A stretch of 64,000 bases of DNA from Phycisphaeraceae bacterium D3-23. Its GTDB lineage: Bacteria; Planctomycetota; Phycisphaerae; Phycisphaerales; Phycisphaeraceae. Below are positions 28,084-36,992 of the stretch, in pieces; within the stretch, counting starts at the first letter, position 1; each line of letters opens with the position of its first letter. The position numbers and the translations under genes are program-made. The notes beneath the pieces were generated by a model. The model was not told the origin of the DNA, ran no database searches, and was given only the letters and a program-made list of their open reading frames with translations. The stretch is taken from positions 1,550,001 through 1,614,000 of the forward strand of contig CP114179.1 in the NCBI GenBank assembly GCA_039555135.1, given 5' to 3'.

Positions 28084-28322
28084 TCCAGGACCACTTTCGC
28101 CGCGTGCGCGCTATCGGGTACGCCGCGCATCCCTTCCTCCAGCCGAGTCTGCAAGATCAGTTGGATCGCCTGCTTCAGGTCCTCCAATGCCTCGGCCTCC
28201 GACATACCCTGGCCGTTCGCGCCGGGGACTTCGGGGCAGTACGCGATCCACCACGGGTCGTCGCCGTTGGGCGGCTCGACCACCGCATTGAACTCGTGAT
28301 GCATAAGTTTCGGGGCAACCAT
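28080..28322 (-). CDS. hicB: HicB-family antitoxin
   Basis: The 80-residue protein is the partial-RNase-H-like HicB domain: EFNAVVEPPNGDDPWWIAYC, PEVPGANGQGMSEAEALEDLKQAI, LILQTRLEEG. It lacks the C-terminal DNA-binding helix-turn-helix or ribbon domain of longer HicB proteins, so autoregulation would need another factor. It overlaps hicA by four bases. It follows E1 alpha after ~125 bases on the same strand. Confidence 0.88.
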   Translation of the reverse strand: MVAPKLMHHEFNAVVEPPNGDDPWWIAYCPEVPGANGQGMSEAEALEDLKQAIQLILQTRLEEGMRGVPDSAHAAKVVLE

Positions 28323-28448
28323 CTTTGGGTCTCCTGCGTCAGCCGGGTGGCAAGCAGTTCCGATTTTTGATGCGCACTCGATCCGGTGCTCGATCAGATC
28401 CTTCGTTGACTCAGGCCTCGGCGTGAGGGCTACTCGGCTAGGCGGGGG

Positions 28449-29606
28449 CTATTCACCGCTGTTCTCGTTGGTCACGATGTTGGGCATCTCGCCCTTCTTG
28501 TAGGGCCCGAACGGGTTGGCGTAGACATCCGTGAACATCTCGTCTTCCGGCATCTCGGGCGAGTCCTTGGCGAACTTCACCGAGTCCTGGCTGACCTGCT
28601 TGGCCTTCTTGTCCATCGCGTCGCAGTCGTCCTGGGTCGCCAGCTTGTTGTCGATCATATGGCGGACCAACTCGCTGATGGGGTCGCGGTCTTTGTACTC
28701 ACCGACCTCGTCTTTGCTGCGGTACTTCTGCGGGTCGCTCATCGAGTGGCCCTGGTAGCGGTAGGTCTTGACGTTGATGAACGCGGGGCCGGGCGTGCTG
28801 CCCTCCCGGCTGTACTCGATCTTGTCCCAGTTGCCGCGTTCCCACTGCGGGTTTTTGGCGTTGCGCGTCTTGCTGACCTGGTCGGCGAAGGTGTCGTAGA
28901 CATCTAGGACGTCGAGCCCATCGCACTCGGCGTAGCGCATGCCGAAGGCCTGGGCTTTGGCGCTCAGGTCGGTGGCCATGGCGGTGCCGCGGTTGATGTG
29001 GGTGCCCATCGAGTAGCTGTTGTTTTCGAGGACGAAGATGACGGGCAGGTTCCAGATGGCGGCGAGGTTCATGGCCTCGAAGAAACCGCCCTGGTTGAGG
29101 GCCCCGTCGCCGAGGTAGCAGAGGGTGACGTTGTCTTTTTCTTCGTACTGCGAGGCGAACGCGAGGCCGGCCCCGAGGGGGCATTGGCCGCCGACGATGG
29201 CGTGTCCGCCGTACATGTGGCGGTCACGATCGAACATGTGCATGGACCCGCCCTTGCCCTTGGCGCAGCCGGTGACCTTGCCGAACATCTCGGCCATGCA
29301 GTAGTTGGGGTGCATGCCGCGTGCGAGCGCGAAGCCGTGGTCGCGGTAGGCGCCGACGATGGGGTCGTCGTCTTTGAGTGCGCCGATGGAGCCGACGGCG
29401 ACGGCCTCCTGGCCGATGTAGATGTGGCAGAACCCGCCGATCTGCTGCTGCATGTACGCCTGCATCGTCTTCTCTTCGAAGCGGCGGATGAGCATCATGT
29501 CGTAGAGCATGGACTTGAGCTTGTCGGGCCCGAGCGCGTCGGAGGGGCGTTTGCCCTTGGCAAGGTCGGCGTCGGGTTCGGCGGCGTCGGCTCGTGTCAT
29601 CGTCAT
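28449..29606 (-). CDS. pdhA: pyruvate dehydrogenase E1 component, alpha subunit
   Basis: This subunit carries the thiamine-diphosphate site. The 385-residue protein starts at MTMTRADAAEPD, with AGGGAA upstream. The cofactor motif is GDGALNQGGFFEAMNLAAIW then NN in FVLENNSYSMGT. The phosphorylation-loop region YRYQGHSMSDPQKYRSKDEV and the substrate-side GGSMHMFDRDRHMYGGHAIV are typical. The C-terminal tail (YANPFGPYKKGEMPN) extends the family core by a little. Together with beta and E2 it forms the pathway from pyruvate to acetyl-CoA. Expression is probably driven from the 300-base gap (29607-29907) shared divergently with bamA; nothing else is seen there. Confidence 0.95.
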   Translation of the reverse strand: MTMTRADAAEPDADLAKGKRPSDALGPDKLKSMLYDMMLIRRFEEKTMQAYMQQQIGGFCHIYIGQEAVAVGSIGALKDDDPIVGAYRDHGFALARGMHPNYCMAEMFGKVTGCAKGKGGSMHMFDRDRHMYGGHAIVGGQCPLGAGLAFASQYEEKDNVTLCYLGDGALNQGGFFEAMNLAAIWNLPVIFVLENNSYSMGTHINRGTAMATDLSAKAQAFGMRYAECDGLDVLDVYDTFADQVSKTRNAKNPQWERGNWDKIEYSREGSTPGPAFINVKTYRYQGHSMSDPQKYRSKDEVGEYKDRDPISELVRHMIDNKLATQDDCDAMDKKAKQVSQDSVKFAKDSPEMPEDEMFTDVYANPFGPYKKGEMPNIVTNENSGE

Positions 29607-29907
29607 GGGGTTCCCTAGAGTCGGTGCGGTCGGGCGTCGGTCTTCAGGCAGGCCCCCGGGCGGCGTGATATCGGCCGGTCCGGTGCGGCTGGAGGGCACG
29701 TCGACGTTTCGTCGCTGCGGGGTCGGGGCGCGTCGATGCGCAGCCGTCCATGGCCCGTTGCGCAGCCGAAGAATCGGACGGTCCAGTGTAGGGCCAGCAC
29801 CCAACCCGGGCAAGCCCTTGCGGGCGCAGGGTTTGTGCCCGTGGCCTCCGCCGTGTGGTATTTGGGGTAAACTCCGCCAGCGTTCGCCCTGCCCGTGGAG
29901 CTGCCTC

Positions 29908-32292
29908 TTGCCCGGACCTGTATTGGCTCGATTGACCGTCCTCCTCGCTGTGGCGTGGCTTTGCGTCTTTGCGTCGCCTGCGGCCGCGCAAGGCTTTGAC
30001 CCCGAGGGCCGGCTCATCGCCGAGGTCCGGATCGAGGGGCTCGTCGATGTGCCCGAAGAGCTCGTGCGCAACGCGCTGCGGACCCGCTCGGGCCAGCCCT
30101 ACGACGGCGACCGGATCAGCGCCGACATCCGCCGGCTCGAGATGCTTGGGCGGTTTGGCCCCCCCATCGAGTCGGCCGTGCGGGACAACGGCGACGGCAC
30201 GCTGGTCGTGATCTTCCGCGTCAACGAAGAGCCGGCGCTCGCGGGCATCAGCTTCTCGGGCAACAAGGCGTTCCAGACGACGCAGCTCCTGACGCGTGTC
30301 GTGCTGCGCAGCGGCGACCCGATCGACCAGTCGCTCATCGAACGCGGCGCACGCGCGATCGAGCAGGCCTACGAGGACAAGGGCTACTTCGCCACGAGCG
30401 TGAGCATCGATGAAGAAGCGCTGGCCGACCGGCGGGAGCTGGTCTACCGCATCGTCGAGGGCCCGAAGGTGCGGATCCTCGAGATCCGGTTCGAGGGCAA
30501 CGAGGTCTTCCGCGACGAGGCCCTTGAGGACCGGATCCAGAGCGAAGAGGCCTACATCCTGTTCTTCCCCGGGCACCTGAACCGGACGCTGCTGGATTTC
30601 GATGCGGCGTCGATCCGGCGGTACTACCAGGACGCGGGCTATCTCGAGGCGGACGTCGGCCGAACGATCGCGCTGTCGCCGAACATGCGTGACGCGATCG
30701 TGACGTTCCAGATCAAGGAGGGCCCGCGGTACATCGTCGACGACATCGCGGTGCGTTTCGCGCGCGAGGGCCAGCCGACCGACCGTCAATTGTTCCAGCC
30801 CCGGCAGATCGAGGTCCTCGCGGCGGTGGTGCGCGGCGGGGTGTACAGCGACCAGCGCATCGCCGACACCGAAGAGTCCATCCGCGTGTGGTACGGCCGG
30901 CTTGGCTATATCAATGTCAACGTCGACATCCGACGGGTCTTCGACCGGGAGAACGCGCGGGTCGATGTCGAGATCAACATCGACGAGGGCTCGGGCCCGA
31001 CGTATGCCGGGGCGATCACGGTGATCGGCAACTCGCGCACGAAGATCGAGGAGGTCCTGCACCGCATTAATGGCATCGAGCCGGGCCGGCCCATCGACTA
31101 TGCCGGGCTGCAGCTCACCCGCCAGCTCGTAAGCGAGAGCACGCTGTTCACCGGCGGCACCGTCACCCTGCTGGGCGACCCGACCGACCCGGTCCGCGAC
31201 ATCCTCATCGAGGTCAACGAACGCAACACCGGCTCGTTCAACTTCTTCGTCGGCGTCAACTCCGACCTCGGCGTCAACGGCGGCATCTCCGTCACCCAAC
31301 GCAACTTCGATATCACCGACTGGCCCGAGAGCTGGGACGAGTTCTTCGGCAACAAGGCGTTCCTCGGCGGCGGGCAGACCTTCAACCTCACCCTCGCGCC
31401 CGGCAACGAGAACAGCCTCTACGAGATCGGCTTCCGCGAGCCCCACCTCTTCGAGACCGACTACTTCTTCAGCTTCAACGCACGCTTCTCGCAGAGCGTC
31501 CGCGAAAAATTCGATGAAGGCCGCTCCGGCGTCCGCGTCGGGCTCGGGCGTCGGCTGGGCGATGTCTGGACCGGGTCCCTCAACCTCCGCTTCGAGCAGA
31601 TCGATATCGACAACATCGAAGACGACGCGCCGGTCGACGTCTTCGCCGTCCAGGGCGACAGCACGCTCTCGGCCGTCGGCATCTCGCTCACCCGCTCGAC
31701 CACCGACTCCAACGTCAGCCCCAGCCGGGGCAGCCGACTCGTCCTCAACCTCGACCAGTACGGCGCGCTGGGCGGCGACCACGACTTCACCAAGGTCAAC
31801 CTCGCCTACAACCAATTCTGGACGCTCAACGAAGACTTCCTGGGCCGAAAGAGCATCCTCAGCTTCAGCGCGCAGATGGGTTACATCTTCGAAGACAACG
31901 ACGAGATCCCGCTGTTCGAACGCTTCTACGCCGGCGGCCGAAACTTCCGCGGGTTCGACCACCGCGGCGTCGGGCCACGCGGCGTCCGCATGGACACCAT
32001 GACCTTGGGCGACGACCCCGTCGGCGGACGCTTCCGCTTTATCACCCGGCTCGAATACGAAGTCCCGCTCTACGAAGAGACCGTCCGCTGGGCCGTCTTC
32101 ACCGACCAGGGCACGGTCTCCGACGACTTCGGCTTCGACGAGTGGCGCGTCGCGATCGGCACCGGCTTCCGCTTCGTCATCCCGTTCTTCGGCCAGGCCC
32201 CGGTCGCCCTCGACTTCGCAGTCCCCCTCATCAGCGAGGACGGCGACGAGTCCGAGATCTTCAGCTTCAGCATCGACCTGCCGTTTAACTAA
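29908..32292 (+). CDS. bamA: outer-membrane protein assembly factor BamA
   Basis: BamA inserts beta-barrel proteins into the outer membrane. After a signal peptide (LTVLLAVAWLCVFASPAAAQ) come five POTRA domains (first near ~30-105, last ending near 440) and a 16-strand barrel (residues ~450-794). The barrel has the conserved FNFFVGVNSDLGVNGGI opening and the lid-loop RGF motif in ARNFRGFDHRG-type sequence (YAGGRNFRGFDHRGVG). No ATG or GTG lies in frame near the signal peptide; TTG 29908 is chosen because GGAG lies seven bases upstream. The C-terminal residue is Asn after Phe, not the usual final aromatic. It confirms a diderm envelope. Confidence 0.93.
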   Translation: MPGPVLARLTVLLAVAWLCVFASPAAAQGFDPEGRLIAEVRIEGLVDVPEELVRNALRTRSGQPYDGDRISADIRRLEMLGRFGPPIESAVRDNGDGTLVVIFRVNEEPALAGISFSGNKAFQTTQLLTRVVLRSGDPIDQSLIERGARAIEQAYEDKGYFATSVSIDEEALADRRELVYRIVEGPKVRILEIRFEGNEVFRDEALEDRIQSEEAYILFFPGHLNRTLLDFDAASIRRYYQDAGYLEADVGRTIALSPNMRDAIVTFQIKEGPRYIVDDIAVRFAREGQPTDRQLFQPRQIEVLAAVVRGGVYSDQRIADTEESIRVWYGRLGYINVNVDIRRVFDRENARVDVEINIDEGSGPTYAGAITVIGNSRTKIEEVLHRINGIEPGRPIDYAGLQLTRQLVSESTLFTGGTVTLLGDPTDPVRDILIEVNERNTGSFNFFVGVNSDLGVNGGISVTQRNFDITDWPESWDEFFGNKAFLGGGQTFNLTLAPGNENSLYEIGFREPHLFETDYFFSFNARFSQSVREKFDEGRSGVRVGLGRRLGDVWTGSLNLRFEQIDIDNIEDDAPVDVFAVQGDSTLSAVGISLTRSTTDSNVSPSRGSRLVLNLDQYGALGGDHDFTKVNLAYNQFWTLNEDFLGRKSILSFSAQMGYIFEDNDEIPLFERFYAGGRNFRGFDHRGVGPRGVRMDTMTLGDDPVGGRFRFITRLEYEVPLYEETVRWAVFTDQGTVSDDFGFDEWRVAIGTGFRFVIPFFGQAPVALDFAVPLISEDGDESEIFSFSIDLPFN

Positions 32293-32310
32293 CTGGGGTA
32301 TGGACACCCA

Positions 32311-32336
32311 GGCCAAGGGACTAAAGCCCCTTGGCC
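32311..32336. terminator. bidirectional hairpin between convergent genes
   Basis: GGCCAAGGG pairs with CCCTTGGCC around an 8-base loop. It sits 18 bases past bamA and 9 bases from the convergent membrane gene. There is no T-run; related ACTAAAG-loop hairpins may be a repeat family. Confidence 0.6.
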
Positions 32337-32344
32337 CGAGCACC

Positions 32345-33835
32345 TCAGTCTTCAAACCCCGGCGCCGCGCTCACCACGCGCGCCTCCTCCGGCTCCAGCG
32401 CGATCCACGTCAAGTCCCAGTACCGCGCCGCCGCCCAGTTCGGGTACGCATCCGGGTCGGCCGTCAGCTCCTTGTGGATCAGCATCGTCGGCAGCGCCGG
32501 GCTCGGCGGCACCGTGACCTGCGTCAACCCCCGCGCCTTGGCCTCCCGGATCGTGGCGTAGCGCTGCCGCATCGCGCGGTCGTACGCCCCGGCCTCGCCC
32601 TTGAGCTGCAACAGCGCCGTATTCGCGTTGCCCTGTGTCATCAGTACCAGCGCCAGGGCGACCTGCGCCGCTGAGACGAGCCCGCGCGGCAACGCTAAAG
32701 ACTTACCCGGCAGCGCCTCGCGCTGCGCCAGCACGATCACGATCGACGCGAACACCCCCACCAGCACGAACATGCTCACCGGGTTCAGCGTGCGCGGCGG
32801 CGGGTTGCCCTGCATCATGTACTGCGCGGGCAGCCAGGCACACACGATCATCAACCCCCACAGCGGGATGAACCCGAGCATCCAGCCCGGGCGCCCCCCC
32901 GCCATCGCCCGCAGCGGCCGGCTTAGCGCCCAGCCCATCGGGACGAACAGCAGCGACGCCACCAGCACCGCCGGGCTCAGCAGGTACGGCACGAGCCACT
33001 TGAGCGAGTTCGTGATGGAGTAGTCGATCGCCTGCCACACCGAGGCCTTCTCAAACAGCTCTTCGCGCACCCCGTTGCCCGGCGCGGCCAGTACGACCGC
33101 GGCGCTCGCGAGCCCCGCGCCCAGCGCGACCAGCCAAGGCAGCCGACGCGCATCCCGCGCGATGAGCGCGATGACTGAACCCACCATCAGCAGCCCGAGC
33201 AGCATCAGCATCGTCGTGTCGTACGACCCGACCGACGCCGCGACACACAGCGCCGCGACGACCATCGACGCAATACGTTTTGCGCGCCCCTGTTTCGCCG
33301 GGTCGCGCAGCAGCAGCGCGAACGCAAACAGCAGCGTCACCAGCGCGAGCTGGTTCGTCGCCGCGCCCGTCAGCCAGTAGAACGCGTGGGCCGGCTTGGG
33401 CAGCAGGACGAGGTACAGCGCCATCAGTGCAAGCGACAGGCCCGCCGTCTGCAAACGCGGCAACGTCCCGCGTGTGATGCTCGACACGAACGCAAACACC
33501 GCGAGCCAGACCAGCGACAGCGTCACCACGCCGACCACCCAGAACCGCGTCGTCAGGTCCAGGTGGTTGACCGTGTTCGCCTCGACGAGGATGTAGAAGT
33601 ACCGCCCGGTCCACGTCGCGTAGCGGTACTGGATCGTCGCGACGACCCCCATCTCGCGCACATCGGTCGCCTCGCAGAAATCATCCGTCTGCGGGTGTGC
33701 GTAGAAGCTCAGCGCAAAAAACACGCCGACGGCAATCAGCATCGCCCCCAGCAGCAGCAAGCCCGGAAGCCTCCCGCCCAACCGCCACGCGACCGAGGCC
33801 CCATCTCCATTCGACTCGGTAGGCGTTGTCTGCAT
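32345..33835 (-). CDS. polytopic membrane protein, DUF6056/GtrII-like
   Basis: The 496-residue protein has about 11 membrane helices. Near the N terminus a periplasmic DDFCEATDVREMG and YATWTGRYF match the conserved acidic pair and WxGR motif of DUF6056-type and related glycosyltransferase-C membrane proteins. These use polyprenyl-linked sugars to modify surface polysaccharides. The C-terminal ~90 residues form a soluble domain. The function is inferred from this topology only. The start is uncertain: MQTTPTESNG is given, and an upstream GTG would add 16 residues; neither has a ribosome site. Confidence 0.6.
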   Translation of the reverse strand: MQTTPTESNGDGASVAWRLGGRLPGLLLLGAMLIAVGVFFALSFYAHPQTDDFCEATDVREMGVVATIQYRYATWTGRYFYILVEANTVNHLDLTTRFWVVGVVTLSLVWLAVFAFVSSITRGTLPRLQTAGLSLALMALYLVLLPKPAHAFYWLTGAATNQLALVTLLFAFALLLRDPAKQGRAKRIASMVVAALCVAASVGSYDTTMLMLLGLLMVGSVIALIARDARRLPWLVALGAGLASAAVVLAAPGNGVREELFEKASVWQAIDYSITNSLKWLVPYLLSPAVLVASLLFVPMGWALSRPLRAMAGGRPGWMLGFIPLWGLMIVCAWLPAQYMMQGNPPPRTLNPVSMFVLVGVFASIVIVLAQREALPGKSLALPRGLVSAAQVALALVLMTQGNANTALLQLKGEAGAYDRAMRQRYATIREAKARGLTQVTVPPSPALPTMLIHKELTADPDAYPNWAAARYWDLTWIALEPEEARVVSAAPGFED

Positions 33836-34004
33836 CGGAGATGTATCGGGGATGTCGCACACGACCAGCGATACGCAACCCACGGTCCGATAGAAATGCG
33901 CTTCCCCCCAAAACGTCCTTCCCGATAACCTGTCTCACCCCACACATCGTGCCACGCCGCACGGCAACAAACCTCTCCACACAAACCCCCGGTAACCTAC
34001 CCCC

Positions 34005-35276
34005 ATGGCCAGCGCCTCACTCTCCTCCGTCCTCACCGGCATGGGCTCGATCGGGATGTTCTCGTCCCGCGCGTTCGTCTCCGCCTTCGCCGTCGCGGCC
34101 GTGCTCAAGTGGGGGCCCGAGGTCGACTGGATCAACGACCTGGGCCTGCTCCAGCGCGTGACCGACACGCCGACCTGGTTCACCCACGACATCACCCTGA
34201 TCGTGCTGGGCATCCTCGCCGCGCTCGAAATCGTCGCGACCAAGTCCGCCGAGGCGCGCGAGCTGCTCAACGAGGTCGACGGCTACCTCAAGACGGGCTC
34301 CGCCTTCGTGAGCACGCTCACCGTTGCCGGCGTCCTGAGCGCCGACGACGCGGCGCTGCTGAAACAAGTCGCCTCCGCCTTCGAGCCCGTCCACGCGGGG
34401 CTGGGCGACGCGGCCGTGGGCTACCTCTCCGCCGGGCTCGCCGCGGGCGGGGTGTGGTTCGCCAGCGTCGCGCGCGCCCGCCTGCTCGGGCTCTTCATCG
34501 AGGCCGACCCCGACGACGACACCATGATCGTCGGCCTACTCAGCTGGGCCGAGGACCTGTGGGCGCTGTTCGGCACGCTCCTCCTCTTTATCTTCCCGCT
34601 TGTGATGCTCGGCATCACCGCGACGCTGCTCATCTTCCTCTGGCTGCTCCAACTCCGCGCCCGACGCAAGGAAGAACAATCTAAAACCCCTTGCACACAC
34701 TGCGGCGACACGATGTACCGCAGCGCTGTCCGCTGCCCGCACTGCAACACCCCAAACCCCGCCATCCACGCCCTCAACTGGCTGGGCCAGTCCACCACCG
34801 ACCCCGCGCCCAACCCCGCGCAGCAGCCCGAGCTCCTGACACAAAAGCAGCGCTGCCCCTCCTGCGCAACCTACCTCAAGCCCCGCAAAACCAGGCAGGC
34901 CTGCCCGGGCTGCGCGTACGAACTCTTCAAACATCCCGACGATGAAAAACGCTACCTCGCCCTGCTCGACGGCCGACTATGGTTTGTGCTGCTGATCGCC
35001 GGGGCCCTCAGCCTCATTCCCATCATCGGCCTCATCCCCGGCGTCATGCTCTATCGCATCAAGCTCGTCGCGCCGCTGCGGCGCTACACCTCCATGACGC
35101 GTACGATCCCCGTCCGCTGGGGGCTCCGGCTGGTCTTCTTCGTGCTCGTCTGGTTCCAGCTCACGCCCGGCTTCGGGGCGCTCGCGGTCCCACTGATGGC
35201 GCTCATGAGCTACGGCGCGTACCGCGCGATGTTCCAAAAACAACTCGAACGCGAACGCGCGAAAGACCACGCATGA
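34005..35276 (+). CDS. membrane protein with DUF4126-like N terminus and zinc ribbons
   Basis: The 423-residue protein starts with a DUF4126-like hydrophobic domain (SSRAFVSAFAVAAVLKWGP, ITLIVLGILAALEIVAT), with five or so helices to residue ~220. Two CxxC zinc ribbons follow: CTHCGDTMYRSAVRCPHC and CPSCATYLKPRKTRQACPGC. The C-terminal ~100 residues have two more helices. The mixture of membrane helices and rubredoxin-like knuckles suggests a membrane-bound adaptor; I do not know its function. Its stop codon overlaps the next start by ATGA, so it is coupled to the asparaginase-like gene. Confidence 0.65.
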   Translation: MASASLSSVLTGMGSIGMFSSRAFVSAFAVAAVLKWGPEVDWINDLGLLQRVTDTPTWFTHDITLIVLGILAALEIVATKSAEARELLNEVDGYLKTGSAFVSTLTVAGVLSADDAALLKQVASAFEPVHAGLGDAAVGYLSAGLAAGGVWFASVARARLLGLFIEADPDDDTMIVGLLSWAEDLWALFGTLLLFIFPLVMLGITATLLIFLWLLQLRARRKEEQSKTPCTHCGDTMYRSAVRCPHCNTPNPAIHALNWLGQSTTDPAPNPAQQPELLTQKQRCPSCATYLKPRKTRQACPGCAYELFKHPDDEKRYLALLDGRLWFVLLIAGALSLIPIIGLIPGVMLYRIKLVAPLRRYTSMTRTIPVRWGLRLVFFVLVWFQLTPGFGALAVPLMALMSYGAYRAMFQKQLERERAKDHA

Positions 35277-35761
35277 TCGAGATCCTCACCACCGGCGGCA
35301 CCATCGACAAGGTCTACTTCGACGCGCTCTCCGAGTTCCAGATCGGCGACCCGGCCGTGGAGTTTGTGCTCGGCCAGGCAGGCGTCGAGACCGAGCACAC
35401 GCTGCGCCGCCTGATGTCCAAGGACTCGCTCGAACTCACCGACGACGACCGCGCGACGATCCGCGACGCCGTCGCGCAGAGCGACGCCAAGCGCATCCTC
35501 ATCACGCACGGCACGGACACGATGGCCAAGACCGCCGCCGCGATCGACAACACCGCGCGCGACGCGGGCAAGACCGTCGTCCTCACGGGCGCGATGCAGC
35601 CCGCGCGGATGGCGCAGACGGATGCGGTCTTCAACCTCGGCTTCGCGTGGGGCGTGATGCAGACGCTCGACCCCGGCGTGTACATCGCGATGAACGGCAA
35701 GGTCTTCGAGGCCGGCCACGTCCGCAAAAACCGCGACGCCGGGCGGTTCGAGCCGGCGTGA
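35273..35761 (+). CDS. one-domain asparaginase-family protein
   Basis: At 162 residues this matches only the N-terminal domain of L-asparaginase (full enzymes are ~330). It keeps both catalytic threonines: the TGGTIDK motif at residues 8-14 and THGTDTM near 80, plus KTVVLTGAMQPARM. The C-terminal domain, which completes the substrate site in the tetramer, is absent. A family of small, one-domain asparaginases of about this length exists, so it is not necessarily truncated. The start is coupled to the preceding gene by ATGA. Substrate and activity are unknown. Confidence 0.82.
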   Translation: MIEILTTGGTIDKVYFDALSEFQIGDPAVEFVLGQAGVETEHTLRRLMSKDSLELTDDDRATIRDAVAQSDAKRILITHGTDTMAKTAAAIDNTARDAGKTVVLTGAMQPARMAQTDAVFNLGFAWGVMQTLDPGVYIAMNGKVFEAGHVRKNRDAGRFEPA

Positions 35762-35763
35762 GA

Positions 35764-35816
35764 TCGGGTGCCGGGTCTGGGGTGCCGGGTTTCGGGTGCC
35801 TGGCTTGGGTGCCCAA
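35764..35816 (+). repeat. short G-rich repeats GGGTGCCGGGTnT
   Basis: Three or four imperfect units of GGGTGCCGGGTTTC lie directly after the asparaginase stop codon. Similar GGGTTTCGGG runs flank the E1 beta gene (27288-27330), the four-helix-bundle gene and 61420-61440. Confidence 0.7.
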
Positions 35817-35818
35817 CC

Positions 35819-35923
35819 GGGTGCCACACAACTGGCCTGCTCTGAGGCCTGCTGTGTGCCGAGCCGCGCGATGGCACATTTCAATACACACACAGCAGCC
35901 CTGCGCGCAGTTGTGTGGCACCC
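35819..35923. repeat. GTGCCACACAACTG inverted-repeat element, copy 2
   Basis: Left arm GGGTGCCACACAACTGGCC, right arm GGCAGTTGTGTGGCACCC-like; each arm has an internal CACACA...TGTGTG hairpin and the centre is ~25 bases. See the copy at 12636. Confidence 0.9.
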
Positions 35924-35998
35924 ATCGCCGATTCCGACTTCCCCGCATGTGCGACATGAGCGTTGTGAGTTCTCACGGCCGGGCTTTCGGGGGACGCT

Positions 35999-36910
35999 AT
36001 GATTGGCACCCCCATGAGCAGCTTCAAACGCAAAGAATCCGTCTCCGCCGCCAGCCGTCGGCTGGTGTGTGCCCAGCTCGAGTCCGCGATCCAGGCCCTG
36101 TCGCGCGACACCAAACGCGACAACGCCAGCGAGGCCGACCGCGCGATCGCGGGGGCGCGGGCGGCCCTCGAACTGGCCGGGCCCGCCCTGCCGCGCGACA
36201 TCGTCCGCCGTGACCGCAAACGGCTCGACGCGATCGCCAAGACACTCGGCCAGGCGCGGCTCTGCCGCCGGCTGGGCAATCGCCTGGACAAACTGATCAA
36301 GCGGGCAGGCCTCGATACGGACGATGCGGCGCTCAAGCAGCTGCGCAAACAGATCGCGCAGCACACCGAGGGCAACGTCGCGCTGCGCACGCGTGGGCAG
36401 CGCTTCGACCCGATGGTCTACCGCCTGGTCGCCGAGCTTGCCGAGCTGCGTGGCCACGTCGGTCACTGGCCCGACGCGAAAGCCGACACGCCCGAGGCGC
36501 CGCCGCCGGGGCTGGCCGCGGTCTACCGCGCGGCGCGCAACGCCGCACGCAAGGCCGACGACGAAGCCGCCGACATCACCGCCGCGCACCGCCCGATCGC
36601 GCGGCTCGGCGAATCGCTCACGCTGATCAGCAAGTGCTGCCCCGCGATGCTCAAGCCGCAGCGTGCGATGCTGGAGGCGTCCGCGAAACCCCTCGCCGCC
36701 CTCGCGCTGGACGCCCGGCTCATCACCTCGGCGGGCCAGGACAAGTCCCTCGCCGACCTGGCCGCGACCCTGGCCGACGCCGCGCAGCTCGACCACGCCG
36801 ACGCCGCGTCCAAGCTCGCCGACGCGAGGCATTACGCGCTCGCCGAGACCCCGCAGGCGTTTACCAATCGCGTCGGCGCGTACTGGATCGCGTGGCGGAT
36901 GGCATCATAA
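35999..36910 (+). CDS. CHAD-domain-like helical protein
   Basis: The 303-residue protein is almost entirely helical and Ala/Arg/Leu-rich. It has two helical bundles (residues ~15-150 and ~170-300) with the layout of CHAD domains: a first helix with RRLVCAQLESAIQAL, then AIAGARAALELAG and later VYRAARNAARKADDEAADI. CHAD proteins bind inorganic polyphosphate through conserved histidines and basic residues. Most of the histidines are absent here while basic residues are plentiful, so polyphosphate binding is possible but not shown. GGGGGA precedes the ATG; an internal ATG 15 bases later is the alternative start. Confidence 0.5.
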   Translation: MIGTPMSSFKRKESVSAASRRLVCAQLESAIQALSRDTKRDNASEADRAIAGARAALELAGPALPRDIVRRDRKRLDAIAKTLGQARLCRRLGNRLDKLIKRAGLDTDDAALKQLRKQIAQHTEGNVALRTRGQRFDPMVYRLVAELAELRGHVGHWPDAKADTPEAPPPGLAAVYRAARNAARKADDEAADITAAHRPIARLGESLTLISKCCPAMLKPQRAMLEASAKPLAALALDARLITSAGQDKSLADLAATLADAAQLDHADAASKLADARHYALAETPQAFTNRVGAYWIAWRMAS

Positions 36911-36947
36911 AAACAGCGGGCTGATGTCTCCCCGCATCAGCCCGCTG
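36909..36947. terminator. bidirectional intrinsic terminator
   Basis: A perfect 13-bp stem (CAGCGGGCTGATG / CATCAGCCCGCTG) with an 8-base loop. On the minus strand TTTTTA follows directly, so it terminates the PEP-CTERM metalloprotease gene; on + it also follows the CHAD-like gene. Confidence 0.85.
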
Positions 36948-36992
36948 CCAGATTACAATTTGTTTCATCGGTAGCCGTGCCGCGTCCCCGCC

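Noticed and set aside
29644-32355. A 903-codon open frame on the minus strand opposite bamA
   Set aside because: It is the complement of a clear BamA gene; its Asp/Val/Ala-rich product has no domain. GC-rich genes often have open antisense frames.
35273-35761. Treating the asparaginase-like gene as a truncated pseudogene
   Set aside because: The stop codon is clean, both catalytic threonines are kept and one-domain family members of this size exist.
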